A model generated the notes under the pieces. The model saw only the letters and a program-made list of their open reading frames with translations. It was not told where the DNA came from and made no database searches. Below, one piece after another: positions 45,401 through 58,300 of a DNA stretch of 64,000 nucleotides. This DNA comes from Chinchilla lanigera (taxonomy: Eukaryota; Chordata; Mammalia; Rodentia; Chinchillidae): assembly GCF_000276665.1 (NCBI RefSeq), contig NW_004955437.1, positions 3,210,079-3,274,078 of the forward strand. The letters run 5' to 3'. The translations under genes and the position numbers were made by a program. Within the stretch, counting starts at the first letter, position 1, and the number at the start of each line of letters is the position of its first letter.

Positions 45401-48400
45401 CAGCCAGGCTACAAAAACAACCTAAAAAATAACCTCAAGTGGGTAAACCCAATCTTTTTTTCGTGGACTGGGGATTGAACCCACAGTCTTCACACTGAGC
45501 TACACCACCTCTCCTTTTATTTGTTTTTTTTTTTTTGGTTTTTTCTCCGGTACCGGGAACTGAACTCTCGACCTTGCGCTTGCCAGGCAGGCGCTTTGCC
45601 GCTGAGCTAAATCCCCAGCCCCAACTCCTTTTATTTGTACCGGGAATCAAACTGACAACCTCACGCTTGCCAGGCAGGCGCTGTGCCGCTGAGCTACATC
45701 CCCAGGCCCCGCCCCCCCATTTTTAAAGTTTGCTCTGTTTTTGTCTTTGGAGACAGAGTCTTACTAAGTCACTAAGTTGCCCAGGCTGGGCTCAAACGTG
45801 TAATCCCCTGCTTCTCCCTCTGGGGTGCTGGGGTTACAGGTGTGCACCACTGCACCTGGCTGTGAACCCAATCCCTTTTCTGGGCCTCTGTCTTCCCTTT
45901 TTGCCCACCCCCTGCTCCTCCAGCCCCTTCTTGCTCTCAGTAAGTTACACAGCTCATCCACTCACTCCCATCTTTGAACTTCCTGAGCCCTTCTCTATGA
46001 TGTGGCTACGCTTTAGTTCCCTCTAGAAAACACAGAGTAACTCTTACAAGGATTGGAGTCTTTTGAAAGGATCACCTGGAATCTAGGCCCATTTAAAGAC
46101 CATAGCTATTTAGAAGAGAGAGATTATTTAGTCTTTCTAAAGTCCNNNNNNNNNNNNNNNNNNNNNNNNNNNNNNNNNNNNNNNNNNNNNNNNNNNNNNN
46201 NNNNNNNNNNNNNNNNNNNNNNNNNNNNNNNNNNNNNNNNNNNNNNNNNNNNNNNNNNNNNNNNNNNNNNNNNNNNNNNNNNNNNNNNNNNNNNNNNNNN
46301 NNNNNNNNNNNNNNNNNNNNNNNNNNNNNNNNNNNNNNNNNNNNNNNNNNNNNNNNNNNNNNNNNNNNNNNNNNNNNNNNNNNNNNNNNNNNNNNNNNNN
46401 NNNNNNNNNNNNNNNNNNNNNNNNNNNNNNNNNNNNNNNNNNNNNNNNNNNNNNNNNNNNNNNNNNNNNNNNNNNNNNNNNNNNNNNNNNNNNNNNNNNN
46501 NNNNNNNNNNNNNNNNNNNNNNNNNNNNNNNNNNNNNNNNNNNNNNNNNNNNNNNNNNNNNNNNNNNNNNNNNNNNNNNNNNNNNNNNNNNNNNNNNNNN
46601 NNNNNNNNNNNNNNNNNNNNNNNNNNNNNNNNNNNNNNNNNNNNNNNNNNNNNNNNNNNNNNNNNCCCGCACCTGAGTTTTTAGAGGACTCCAAGTCCCT
46701 AGAGAGGAACCACTCCCCACCCCCACCCCTCCAGAGGAAACAATGAATAAATGAAGCCTCTCAAAGGTCAATGGCTGCCCACCCAGCAGCCAGGGGCTGC
46801 CCCATGAGGGGTGTGGCCTCCTCTGTGAGGGAGTCTGGATAGCAGCTTGTGAAGCATACAGACACCTGGGCCCACCCCTGGAAACTCTGAGTCAGTAGGT
46901 CAGGGCAAGCAGGCAGCACGTTTCAGTGTCACCAGCTCCCCAGGTGATCCCGGTGCTCAGCCAGGAGCTCTAGAGCCAGACCCTGGGTGAGACTTTCCAT
47001 CCCACCCCAGGCCTGGACATCCTCACCTAGAAAATGAGGATAATGAGATCCCTGCCTCCTGGGCCGGGCACTGATGAAGCACTGATAGAGATCTGCCAGG
47101 AAGCTGCTAGTTGAATCCTTTCCAGCCTGACCCCTCTCCCTGCCCACTGCCCCACCCCACCCCACTCCATCTACCCGGCCCAGGAAGCCTCCCAGGGCAG
47201 GCTGTGATCTGTGCTCTCCGGGGAGCAGCCCTGTGTGTCTGGAGCCTTTAACTCCTGCCTCCTGACACCAACAGCCCACAGGGGTCAGAGCCTCTGCCCT
47301 CGGCTCAACAGAGTCCAACGGTGCAGGTGAAGGAAGCCAGCTAAGCCAGTCCTGGAGCACTGGTGGGCGAAGGAAGGACAGGAAGGGAGGGAGCAGCTCA
47401 AGGAACTGTGTGCTGCTGTGTGGCAGGTTCTGTCCTGGGGTGAGCAATTACCTCTGTGTCCACCCGGGAGACTGAGGCCCAGGGAAGATAATTTGCTCAG
47501 AGAGATTTATTCCACCATTGTCTGGCTTTTGTATTTTTTTCTGTTTCTTCCCGTGAAGGCTTTGACTTCATTCAGCAGGTATTTGTTGAGCAGTGGGGCG
47601 GCAGTGAGTGAGAAATCTCCATCCTCATGTTGCCTACACTCTAGATGATAAAATAAGTACATAAGAAGTCTGTCTCGGGGCTGGGGATGTAGCTCAGCGG
47701 CACAGTGCCTGCCTGGCAAGCTCAGGGTCGTGAGTTCGGTTCCCGGTACAGGAAAAAAAAAAAAAAAAAAAAAAGTCTGTCTCAGCAGAAGCTTATGCAT
47801 GGCGTGAGGAAATAGAGCAGAAGTGGGGAGAGCAAGTGTGGAGATTACAGGATGTTAAGGTTTAGATCTAAAACATCCCCCAAAAGTCGAATGGGCCATC
47901 GATTTCAGTAAGATGACCAGGGGAGCCCTCTGTGCGGAGGGGGCCTCTAAGTAAAATGGGAAAGGGGACAGAGCGTGAGCCATGCGGTGACCTGGAAGAG
48001 CAACGTGCCGGGCTGCAGAGAAATCAAGGGCTAAGGCCTGAGGCAAGAACATGGGGCCAGCGAGAAAGGAGGGAGGCCAGAGCGGTGGACGGGGGTGAGC
48101 AAGAGCAAGCAGACAGCCCCGCAGCCCCTGATGCAGGGCCGGGAACCTCTGGGAGGATTCTGGCTTTTAATCTGGAGACGATGGGAAACATTCGGTTAGA
48201 CTCAGAGACCCTGGATGTGTGAGGATGCCACACTGACCTCTGGGCTCAGGGTGGGGATCGAGTCCTTGCCGTCCTTGGGAAATGTGCAACGCCCAGCGCC
48301 ACTCAGAGCAACAGGAGATGGCACAAGAATGCTTTTCCAGAGCAGCTTAATAACAGGGCGAATGAATACCCACGGTTAATGGCACCTTGTGTTTTTTATC

Positions 48401-51400
48401 TCTGTTGTTTTAAAGATTTTGTCATAAAGGTAATATATGTTCTTGGTACAGAAAAAACATCAGAGCACAGAGGCATACAGTGTTAAAGATGAAAATTCCT
48501 GCCCTCCTCCATCCCTCTCCCTGGAGTGGGGGCAGGGCACGAGAGCTAATCACAGTTTGCTGAGTGTTCTAGATTTGCTTCTGTGTGCAAATACACACGT
48601 TAAGTTGCCCTGTATGGCATTTCTGGCCTGGTATAGTGACACATCCTGTAAGCCCAGCTCCACAGAAGGCTGAGGCAGGCGGATTGTAAATTCAAGGCTA
48701 GCCTGAGCATCTATAGAGTGGATGATTAGAATCCAGGGTAAAGGTCACATCCAATTTTAAGTTTGATAGATTTTTGCACTCCAGAAAGACAATCGATTCA
48801 TCCCTTGCTAGCAGTAATTAGAATCCCCATTCTCCACAGTTTCCTCAGTACCTGATATTATCTGACTTTTGCATCTGTGTCAATTTCTCTCTTTTTTTAA
48901 TACTAGAGATTAAACACAGGGTCTATGCACTGCCCCACCCTTTTAAAAAACAGTCTAAATCTCCAAATTGGTTCAAATGTTCCATACTCCTGCCTCAGCC
49001 TTCTGAGTAGCTAGAATTACAGGCGTGCACCACCACGCCTGTGCTGATGTGTTAGGCAAAAAGCAGCACTTTCTAGACAGGAAGGGAACTTACTCTGCTC
49101 TATGCAGACCTCAGTCTGGCACTCCGTGTATGTATTACTATCTCACCACATCCTCATAGCCCCTTTCCAAGGTGGGTAGTAGCACCTGTTTCACCGACAA
49201 CAAAACCAAGGCTCAGAGAGGTGAAAATCTTTATCTAGGACCCCACAAACAGCAAGTGAACTCCCCGGCCTTCCACGGCCCCACCCTTTAATGAAGTGTA
49301 GCCATCTAACTGGGCCTATGCGGGGAGCTTCCTCAAAGAGGTGCTCTAAGAAGAGGCTTGAACAGGGCATGGTGTTGCATACCTGTAATCTCAGCTGAGG
49401 CAAGAGGATCCCAAATTCAAGGTCAGCCTGGACTTCATAGTGAGGTCAGGGCCAGCTTGGACCACATAGCAAGGCCCTGTCTCAAACAAATGAACGAATG
49501 AACAGATGGATGGATGGATGGAATGAAGGAAGGAGGTAAGAGTGGAGGCGATGAGGAGCTAGGTAAGGTGGTGCCCACCTGTGATCCCAGCACTCTGGGA
49601 GGCTGAGACAGGTGGATCACCAAATTTGAACCCAGCCTGGGCAATTTAGTGACTTAGTAGGACCCTGTCTCAAAGAAAATTTTAAAAAGGGCTAAGGATG
49701 TAGCTCAGAGTGAAGTACAATCCCAGTACAGCCAAAGAAGAAGAAAGAGAAGGAAAAAAGGACATGGGGTAGTTTGGAAAAAGCCCAGGAGACAACAGTA
49801 GAATAACTTCTGTCCCTTTAGAAGAAGTGATCCGTGGATATTTGGTGCTATTATGTTCTTAAATCAGTCCCCCCAGACTTTTAATGGGAGGCCACGAACA
49901 GTCACAACCCTTAGAGTGGGGACCTTAGTATTCCAGGACCATAAATGCATCAGTCAGGACTTCTCGGGATATAACTGATAGAAATCAAAACTCCAGCAAC
50001 TCGAGGGAGAGGGTACGTATTGGCTCACACGGCCAAAATTCCAAGGCGGCTGCCCAGTGGGAACCAAGGCAAGAAAGAAACACAGGGCCTGCTCCCCACG
50101 TTGCCGAGGAGAACCTCATGCTCATGAAAAGTCTCTGCTTTCTCTCGCCCTCCTCTCTCAAAAAAGCATAAAAAGAAGGCCTGGCACCTTCATGCACCAT
50201 ATCTGAGTGGCAGTCCTGCTTCTGAGTGACCAACTCCACCATGAACCGTTAATATGGCAGAAGCTCTTAAGATAGGACGGATCGATTGATGGCTAATATG
50301 ACTGCATTTGGTTTGCAGAAGACAGAGGTGCTGTGGGACGTAGAGATGAACAAACACCCCATTTCCAAAGCTCACCGCTCAGCAGGGAGACAGGCGCAGG
50401 GTCAGCACCCTCACAGGGAGGCAGCTTTGGGAGCCTGGTCCCAACCCCAGCTCTGCCAGTCACTCCTACACTTTCCACACCCACAATCTCACCCAGGAAC
50501 CGGGAATGTCTGCGTATGGAAGTGGTGGTACAGACTAGGCAGGGGTACACAGAGCACCCCAGGGCTGGGGCCAGAGCTCGGTAGCACAGTGCTTGCCTGG
50601 CACGTGCGAAGTCCTCAGCTCACCTCTAACACCCCATAGATTTTTAAAAATGGGGAGGAGGGACACCTCAAACAGTGGCTGGCACACAGTAAGTTGTGTT
50701 TTTCATCATCCACACTGTCTGTGATAAATGCTATAAATCTCCCCAAGGCCATTTTATTTTTTATCAGGTCTCCTTCAAACTGCAGCCCCTTTCTTCTAAT
50801 AGCAGGAATATATTCAATTAAACCATGTTTCCCTTGCATACCATCATGACTACTGTTCCTTCTAAGCCTTGCTTTCTCTGTCTCCTGGATTGTCCTTTGA
50901 GACCTCTCCAACTCCTCTTTTTCTTTCTTTCTTTTTTTGGTGGCACTGGGGATTAAACCCAGGGTCTTCCCACTAAGCTATATCCCTAGCCCTTTATTAT
51001 TATTATTATTATTATTATTATTTTATATATTTTGAGACAGGTTATCACTAAGTTGCCCAGGCTGGGTTCGAACTTGTATCCTCCTGCCTCAGCTTCCCAA
51101 AGCATTATCATTATAGGCATGGGCCACTGTGCCTAACTCCCTTTGCTCTTCCTAGGGGCCCTTCCCAGATCAGATACACCCAGGTGCTGGACACACTGCA
51201 GCCCCTAAACACCGGGTCTGTTGGAAATGAAAAGTTCAGGGCTGCTGCCAGATAGCCCAGCACTGCAGGAAGCACTTGGGCTTTGAGTCTGACAGCACTG
51301 GATCAGAATGCCCAGCTCTCCTCACTGTGGTCCTTGGGCAAGTTACCAGATCCCGTGAGCCACAGTGTCCTTGTCTGTAGAAAGAGTTCACTGACATCTA

Positions 51401-54400
51401 ATAAAGAAGTTAAGAGTATAGTTGCCAAGTTGGGTGTGTTCCACAGGCCTGTAATCCCAGCCCTCAGGAAGCTGAGGCAGGAGGATTGCTGCAAATTTGA
51501 GGCCAGCCTGAGCTACATAGTGAGTTCACAGCCAACCTGAACTACATAATGAGACCCTGTCTCAAGAAACCAAAAACAGGCACTGGGGATTTAGCTCAGC
51601 GGCACAGCACCTGCCTGGCAAGCGCAACGTCGTGAGTTCGATTCCTGGTACCGGAAAAACAAAACAAAACAAAAAACAACAAACAAAAAAAGTACTATTG
51701 CCAATGTTTGAACCTCAGCTCTGCTTGCTCTGGCAGCTGAGAAATAGCTCAGATTTTTGCGTCTGTAAAGTGGGGTTATGAATAGTTGCTGGGGAGGTTG
51801 AGCAAATGATATATGTGCATAATTCAGGGCTTGGCACATCGTCAGGACGTACATTTTCACTGTTATTGAATTAAACAGCGTGTCCAGGCCACTCAGCCAG
51901 GATAGGGGTGGGAAGGAACAGCGAGGTGGGCGCTGAACTTTGGTCCCGTTTTGGTTGCAGTACAGGCAGGCAAACTGTCCCTCTGTCTCAGGTGCTATCC
52001 CACAACCTGTACACGGTCCTGCACATCCCCCACGACCCCGTGGCTCTGGAAGAGCACTTCCGAGATGACGACGACGGCCCGGTGTCCAGCCAGGGCTACA
52101 TGCCCTACCTCAACAAGTACATCCTGGACAAGGTGGGCCTGGTTTACGGCGGGGGCACCAGTCCTGCTACTCCAACCCGTCCCTCCACCCAGTAAACTCT
52201 CACTTCCGCTTATGCTATCCAGCTTCCTCTCCCACCTCCATCCATCACGTCCCAGCCATCTGTCCACTTCTGGGGCCTGAGCTCACCCTCAATGTCCCTC
52301 ACCTCTAGCTTGGGTCTCGCCTTTCTGTAACGGTCTACCCCATCCTGCTGAGGCCTCCTCCAGCTTCCGGCCATAATGTCCACCCTGCTTCTCTCACCAG
52401 TCACTGTCTTCCCAGATCCTCCTCGGCTGTCCACTCCCCCCGAGGGCCCCCCTTCTTTCTCTGGGGGGGTAGGTGTGGGGGTGTTGGGGTGTTGGGACTT
52501 GGAACCAGCTGGTTGCCTGGTAATCAGCTCAGGGACTCCTCACATTTAGGCCTGGGTTTGACAGGGTGGAGAGCAGGGGCGTGGATGAACCCAGGCCGCC
52601 ACGCTGGAGCGGCGTTTGGTTCTAGAGCAGGGCTGACATGTAGGCCTGACGGCAGGTGGAGGAGGGGGCCTTCGTCAAAGAGAATTTCGACGAGCTGTGC
52701 TGGACGCTGACGGCCAAGAAGAACTACCGGGCAGCTAGCAACGGGAACAGCATGCTCTCCAATCAGGATGCCTTCCGCCTCTGGTGCCTGTTCAACTTCC
52801 TCTCGGAGGACAAATACCCGCTGATCATGGTTCCCGATGAGGTGAGGGTGGTGACAGACCAGGGACTGAGTCGCTTGGGTCCAGGCCCCAGCAAAACCAT
52901 GAAGGCCACATCCCCTTTCTGCGCTGGCTCCCCACGCTGGTACCTGTGCCCGCCAGCTGTCTCCGTACACCTGGGGCTGCTCCTACCACAGCAACTCGGC
53001 CTCGGTCCAGAAAAGCCCAACCGACCCCTCTGCCAGGTTCTGCGGGAGCTCACAGGAGGAAAATGCCATGCAGACTACTAAGCAGGAGTGTAAATGCCTG
53101 CTACAATGCCGAGCAGTTTAAAATGAGAAAAGCTGGTCAAATGGTAGGGCTTCAGGCGCTGTGGTAGTCAAGGAAGGTGCTTTTAAGGCGAAGGGAGACC
53201 TTCCTGAGACAGGAAGTAACTCCCCAGTTACTCAAGGTGGGCCCCCAAGCCTGTCCCTGGCTCCAAATTTTCCTTCTGTCTTTCCCTCCTGAAGAACCAG
53301 GGCAGATGAAGTACAGGTCCCCAGAAAGGGGATGCCAAGAATCCCGCCCCTACCTCCTCAGCTCACGGGTGAAGCCAGGGCAGCCCTTTCCCTGCCCATC
53401 TGAACCTTTCCTCCTCTGCCCACTTCTCTCCACGCCCCGCCTGGCCTTCGACTCCAGTCCTCCGGTGGCACCGGGGGGTGGGGGTGGGGGGGATTTAGGT
53501 CTTCGGAGCAGGGCACACAGGGGAGGAGCCTGGCGTGCCTCAGCACTTCTGTTTGGGGGAAACCACTTGAGCCCTAAGCTGATGCCTCCACTAAATTCCA
53601 GCTGAGATAGGGGGACGGGGGCAGGGTGAGCGTCCTAAAGAGTCTCCCAAGAAGCTGCTGGCAGGAGGGACGCACGTCCCTCTGCACGGATACCTTGTCA
53701 GATCCCGGCCAGGCCGGGCCAGGTGGCCTCTCAGAGGCTGGGAGGCTTCTTGCTGCTGTAATCAGCGTGCAGTGAGAACGTGCTGCAGCAGGATGTACCC
53801 CAACCACCACTTCCTGTTCCTCTGTATGGGTTTCCTGTCCCTGCCCTGCTTACCCCCACCCTCAGGCCCCCTGCCCTCCTGCAAGGGAAGGATTCCCAGG
53901 GTTTGGGACTGGGGTTTGGCATAAAGACTGGGATAGAAATTTAGGAGATTCAAATGGAGTTCTGGCTGCCCCTACCTTGCCCCTGACTGAAGGCAAGTCA
54001 CTTCCCCCTTTGGCCCTCGCTTTTGTCATCTGCAAAGTGAGGGTATTGGATGAGCAGGTTCTTGTCCCTCTTCTGACATTGTGATTTGCTGCCTCTGCCT
54101 GGCCGTAGCTCTGAGCGTCCTCCTCTTGACCCTGCCCCAATTCAAGGCAAGAGGAATGGGACTGGTTGGGAAGGGGATGAGTTTGCTTGAATTGGGGTTG
54201 GAGCTCCCGGGCTCCCTCCCGAGTCCCTACCCTGGTCTCTACTTAGCCCCCTTGGCCTCCTTCCCTCATCCCCTCTGCCCAGGCTGTGGGAGCCGGACAG
54301 AGCGCCCCCTGGTGTTGGTGCTGGCGCCACTGCCCGCTGTGGTCACTGGGCCTTCCTTCCTTCCAGGTGGAATACCTGGTGAAGAAGGTGCTCGGCAGCA

Positions 54401-55295
54401 CGAGCTTGGAGCTGGGCTTGGGCGAGCTCGAGGAGCTGCTGGCCCAGGAGGCCCAGGCAGCCCAGGCCGCCGGAGGGCTCAGCGTCTGGCAGTTCCTGGA
54501 GCTCTTCAACTCGGGCCGCTGCCTGCGGGGCGTGGGGCAGGACACCCTCAGCATGGCCATCCACGAGGTGTACCAGGAGCTCATCCAGGACGTCCTGAAG
54601 CAGGTCGGCCCACTGGGAGCTGGGGGAGGCCCGCAGGAGGGCGGCGGGAGCCTAGGGCGCTGCTGACCTGGCTGTGGCCAGCAGGGCTACCTGTGGAAAC
54701 GAGGACACCTGAGGAGGAACTGGGCCGAGCGCTGGTTCCAGCTGCAGCCCAGCTGCCTGTGCTACTTCGGGAGTGAGGAGTGCAAGGAGAAGAGAGGCTC
54801 CATCCCCCTGGACGCCCAGTGCTGCGTGGAGGTGAGGGCGCAGGCGCAGAGCCACGCGGGGATGCGGGGTGGGGCGGAGTGGACGCGGGACGCGAGGAGG
54901 GCGGACGTGGAAGCGGAAAGCCAGCGTCTGCTGCAACCCACGCTTGTGCTGAGATTAGGTAACCCAGGTACACCTGGAGGCCTCGCGGCTGTCCTCATCC
55001 GCATCAAGCTCTAGAAGAACTAAAACTACAAATCGAATACCGAAGTCCAGCGGTAACCAATGTAGATTCTGCTAAATATTTCAGAAAGGATGGCTGATAC
55101 CCTCACTTCGTAGCAAACCCTTCTAAAAAGTCCCTTTAAGAGGTCTTTCTCGCCAGGCGTGGTGGCGCAGGCCTGTAACCCCAGCACTCGGGAGGCTGAG
55201 GCAGGAGGATCGTTGTGAGTTTGAGCCCAGCCTGGGCTACAGAGTGAGCTCAAGACCAGCCTGAACTGCATAGCAAGACCCTATCTCAAAAAGAC

Positions 55296-55339
<44 letters not shown>

Positions 55340-58300
55340 CGTCCTCCTCCACCTAAATTCTCTTCAACGGCTCTAGGCCTTGCTTCTCTCCCTCCATTAC
55401 ACTCCCGTCCCCCTTTTCTCCTTCCGTTGCCTACCCTCACTCTGTACATTATTATTTTAGAGGCTTAAAACAATAGTTTAAAAAAATTTTTCATTAGTGT
55501 CCATTATAGTTTTGCCAAAATATTGGGTCTCGATGTGGTATTTTTGTATATGCATATAAGATTGTATCCATCTCTCTTTCTCTCCCGTATTTCCTTTTTT
55601 AAAATGAATCCATATATTAGGGAAACCACATGATACTTATCTTTCTGGGTGGCACTTATTTTCCTTAACATGATAATCCTTAGTTATAGCCATTTGCCTG
55701 CAAATAACATAATTTTGCCCTTCTTTGTGGCTGAATAATATTCCATTGTATATATAGACAATATTTCTTAAAATCTATGGATCTGTTAATGGGTATCTAG
55801 CTGGTTCCATATTTTGGCTATTGTGAATTGTGCTACAATAAACATGGGTATGCAGCTATCCCTATAGTATGCTAACATTAAATACTTCAGGTATATACCA
55901 AGAAGTGATATAGCAGGCTCATATGGTAGTTCTATCTTTTAAGTTTGTTTTGTTTTTAGTTTTTTTGTTTTCGTATTTGTCTTTTTGAGACAGGGTCTCA
56001 CTACGCAGTTCAGGATGGCCTTAAGCTCACTTTGTAGCCCAGTCTGGTCTCCAACTTGCAACAATCCTGTCTCAGCTTCCTGAGTGCTGGGCTTACAGGC
56101 TTGCACCACTGTGCCTGGCTGTTTTTTAGTTTTTTGAAACAGGGTCTCGCTATGTAGTTGAGGCTGGCCTTGCACGCACTGTGTAGCCCAGAGTGACTTT
56201 GAACTTGCAACAGTCCTCCTGCCTCAGCCTCCTGAGGGTTTACAGGAGTGTGCCACCCCACCCAGCTTCTACTTTTACTTTTTTGAGGAACTTCCTAATG
56301 ATTTCTGTACTAACTGTACTAATTTACATACCCATCAGCAGTGTAGAAGAATTTCTTTCTTTTTTTTTTTTTTTTTTCCCAGTACCAGGAATCGAACTCA
56401 CGACCTTGCACTTGCCAGGCAGGTGCTGTGCTGCTGAGCTAAATCCCCAGCCGCAGAAGAATTTCTCTTTCTCCATATGTTCCTCAGTCTTCTCTCTGTC
56501 ACTCTTTTTTTTTTTTAGGCAGGTTCTCACCGTGTAGTCCAAGCTGGCCTTGAACTTCTGGGGATCCTCCTCTTTCAGCCTCCTGAATGCTGGGACTAAA
56601 GGCATATGCCACCTGTTTGGTTTTTTTTTTTTGTTTTTTGCTTTTTGGTATCTGGAATCGAACTCAGGACCTCAACACTTGCCAGGCAGGTGCTGCCCTC
56701 CTGAGCTGCATTCCCCACCCTGCCACCTTCTTTTTATATTCTTTTTTGACTCTTTTCAGTTTAATGCATGAAAGAGTTACACTAGTCCGAGTGAAAGCAG
56801 ACCCCCAAATGGCTATATTATATATAAGCTGCGAGGCTTTTAAACTAGTGACAAGGGACAGGAGGGACATTCTATTCATGGCAAGGAAATCTTCACTTAA
56901 GCATCCATGAGCCACAAGCACTTGACTTTAGCTAATCTGCACCAGGAACAGGGCTGTGTTCTTGCACTGGTCACCCTCCACGTGGATTACCTCTCCATGC
57001 TCTGGACTGTTGCAGGCGGATTTCCTCTTTTTTGTTTTTAAATTTTTTAATTTTTAATTTTTTTTAAAGAGAGTAGTAAATGTGACACACACAAAAAATA
57101 GAACAGTAGCAGCCTACCAGTATCACAAACATAAACAAACCAAAGCAAGAGCATTTAAAGTGATACAGGGTTTTGTGCTCGCTTCGGCAGCACATGTACT
57201 AAAGTGATACAGGGTTTCAAGACAAAATAATACAAATTAACAAATAATGATACGAATTAACAAAATAATTACAAATGTTGTTATATTATGTATGGCTATC
57301 CTCAACTATGTTGCTCAGATTACCAGAAGTAAGAATGGAAGATTGTTCAAACCATTAAGGAGAATAAGAAAATAATTACTAGATAAAACGTTAGAGGTAA
57401 TACAGAGTGTCACTAGACAAGATGGTAGGAATTCACCATGGTAATTCCACTGCATACTGTCACCTTCAAATCAGCTGCCCAGATTAGAGTTCCTCTTAAA
57501 TGCCTTCACCAGTTTCTTTTTATCATAACCATCAGCAATCCCTTGGACAGTGGTAAGGGTCTTCCCGACATTTCTCTGTTGGATTCTGATATGAATATAA
57601 TCCTCAGCGCCGGCAGGAAGCAGGTCATCACCCTTAATTTGCATCAGCGAATGGGTCAAAACAGAGGAGGTCCTGGACAGCAGACATGCGATACGATTTC
57701 CTTTTCCTCATTTCCTTGGTGGAAATGGCCTGCCGAAGGCAGGGAAGGAAGTAAGAAGCCCAAGGGGGAGGCAGCTGAGCCCTCATTGGTGGCTAAGGGA
57801 CTGGTGGGCCCTTCTATTCTTTTTTTTGGCTTTTCGAGACAGGGTCTCACTATGCAGTTCAGGCTGGCCTTGAGCTCAGGGGGTGAAATCTCAGTGTAAG
57901 TTTTTTCCCCCCAGTACTAGGGATTGAACTCTGTACTGGGGATTGATTCTCAGCTATCTTTTAATTTTTATTTAGAGACAGGGTTTCCACAAAGTTTCTC
58001 ATTTGCCCAGGCTGGGTTTGAATCTGTCATCCTCCTGCCTCAGCCGCACCCAAGTAGTTGGGATTACTGGTGTCAGGCACCACGACTATCTTATTACCTA
58101 TGTAGTTTTGCTTTGCATTTCCCTCATGGCTACAGAGGTTGAACATTTTTTCATAAACTTATTGACCATTTATACTTCTTTTGAGGAGTGTCTGTTTATT
58201 TGCCCACTTTATTTGCCCACTTGAGTTAATTGGGTGTTTTTGTTTTGTCGTTTTTTTTAGTTCTTTACGTATGCTAGGTATTAATCCTCTGCATTAGAGT

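Larger units (their letters stand above)
45453..45862 (-). repeat. B1-dID dimer, antisense, broken by two ID insertions
   Basis: The ID-like monomer (GACTGGGGATTGAACCCACA, ACACTGAGCTACACCACC) stands left and the B1 monomer (GTCTTTGGAGACAGAGTCTT to GTGCACCACTGCACCTGGC) right. ACCCAATC on both sides probably marks the target duplication. Confidence 0.75.
42413..51991 (+). other. DEF6: DEF6 intron 1 (about 9.6 kb)
   Basis: Holds SINEs, a 520-base assembly gap and old repeats, listed separately. 42413-45260 shows no repeat I recognise; it could carry enhancers but nothing is demonstrable. Confidence 0.85.
55480..56495 (-). mobile_element. L1 LINE 3' fragment, antisense, broken by three SINEs
   Basis: On the + strand GAATAATATTCCATTGTATA, CATATTTTGGCTATTGTGAA, CTACAATAAACATGGGTATG and ACATACCCATCAGCAGTGTA are the classic antisense L1 order. 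The element is interrupted at 55945-56275 and 56358-56453. Confidence 0.88.
56747..57815 (-). pseudogene. EIF1: Processed eIF1 (SUI1) pseudogene, split by a later insertion
   Basis: eIF1 scans for the start codon in the 43S ribosomal complex; this copy is dead. Read on the - strand, ATG at 57687-57685 opens [16 protein letters not shown]; a one-base insertion shifts frame and [20 protein letters not shown] with [20 protein letters not shown] follows. The match breaks at 57497 and resumes at 57021 (GACCAGTGCAAGAAC, from GDQRKN) into a 3' UTR that I recognise as that of EIF1 (GGACTAGTGTAACTC, AAACTGAAAAGAG). No introns: a retrocopy. The 5' limit beyond the ATG is uncertain. Confidence 0.9.

Noticed and set aside
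46053..46771. Long frames through the second N run
   Set aside because: Same artefact of the gap.
57471..57659. eIF1 reading as a functional gene
   Set aside because: Frameshift, internal loss, no introns and a later insertion show a dead processed copy.
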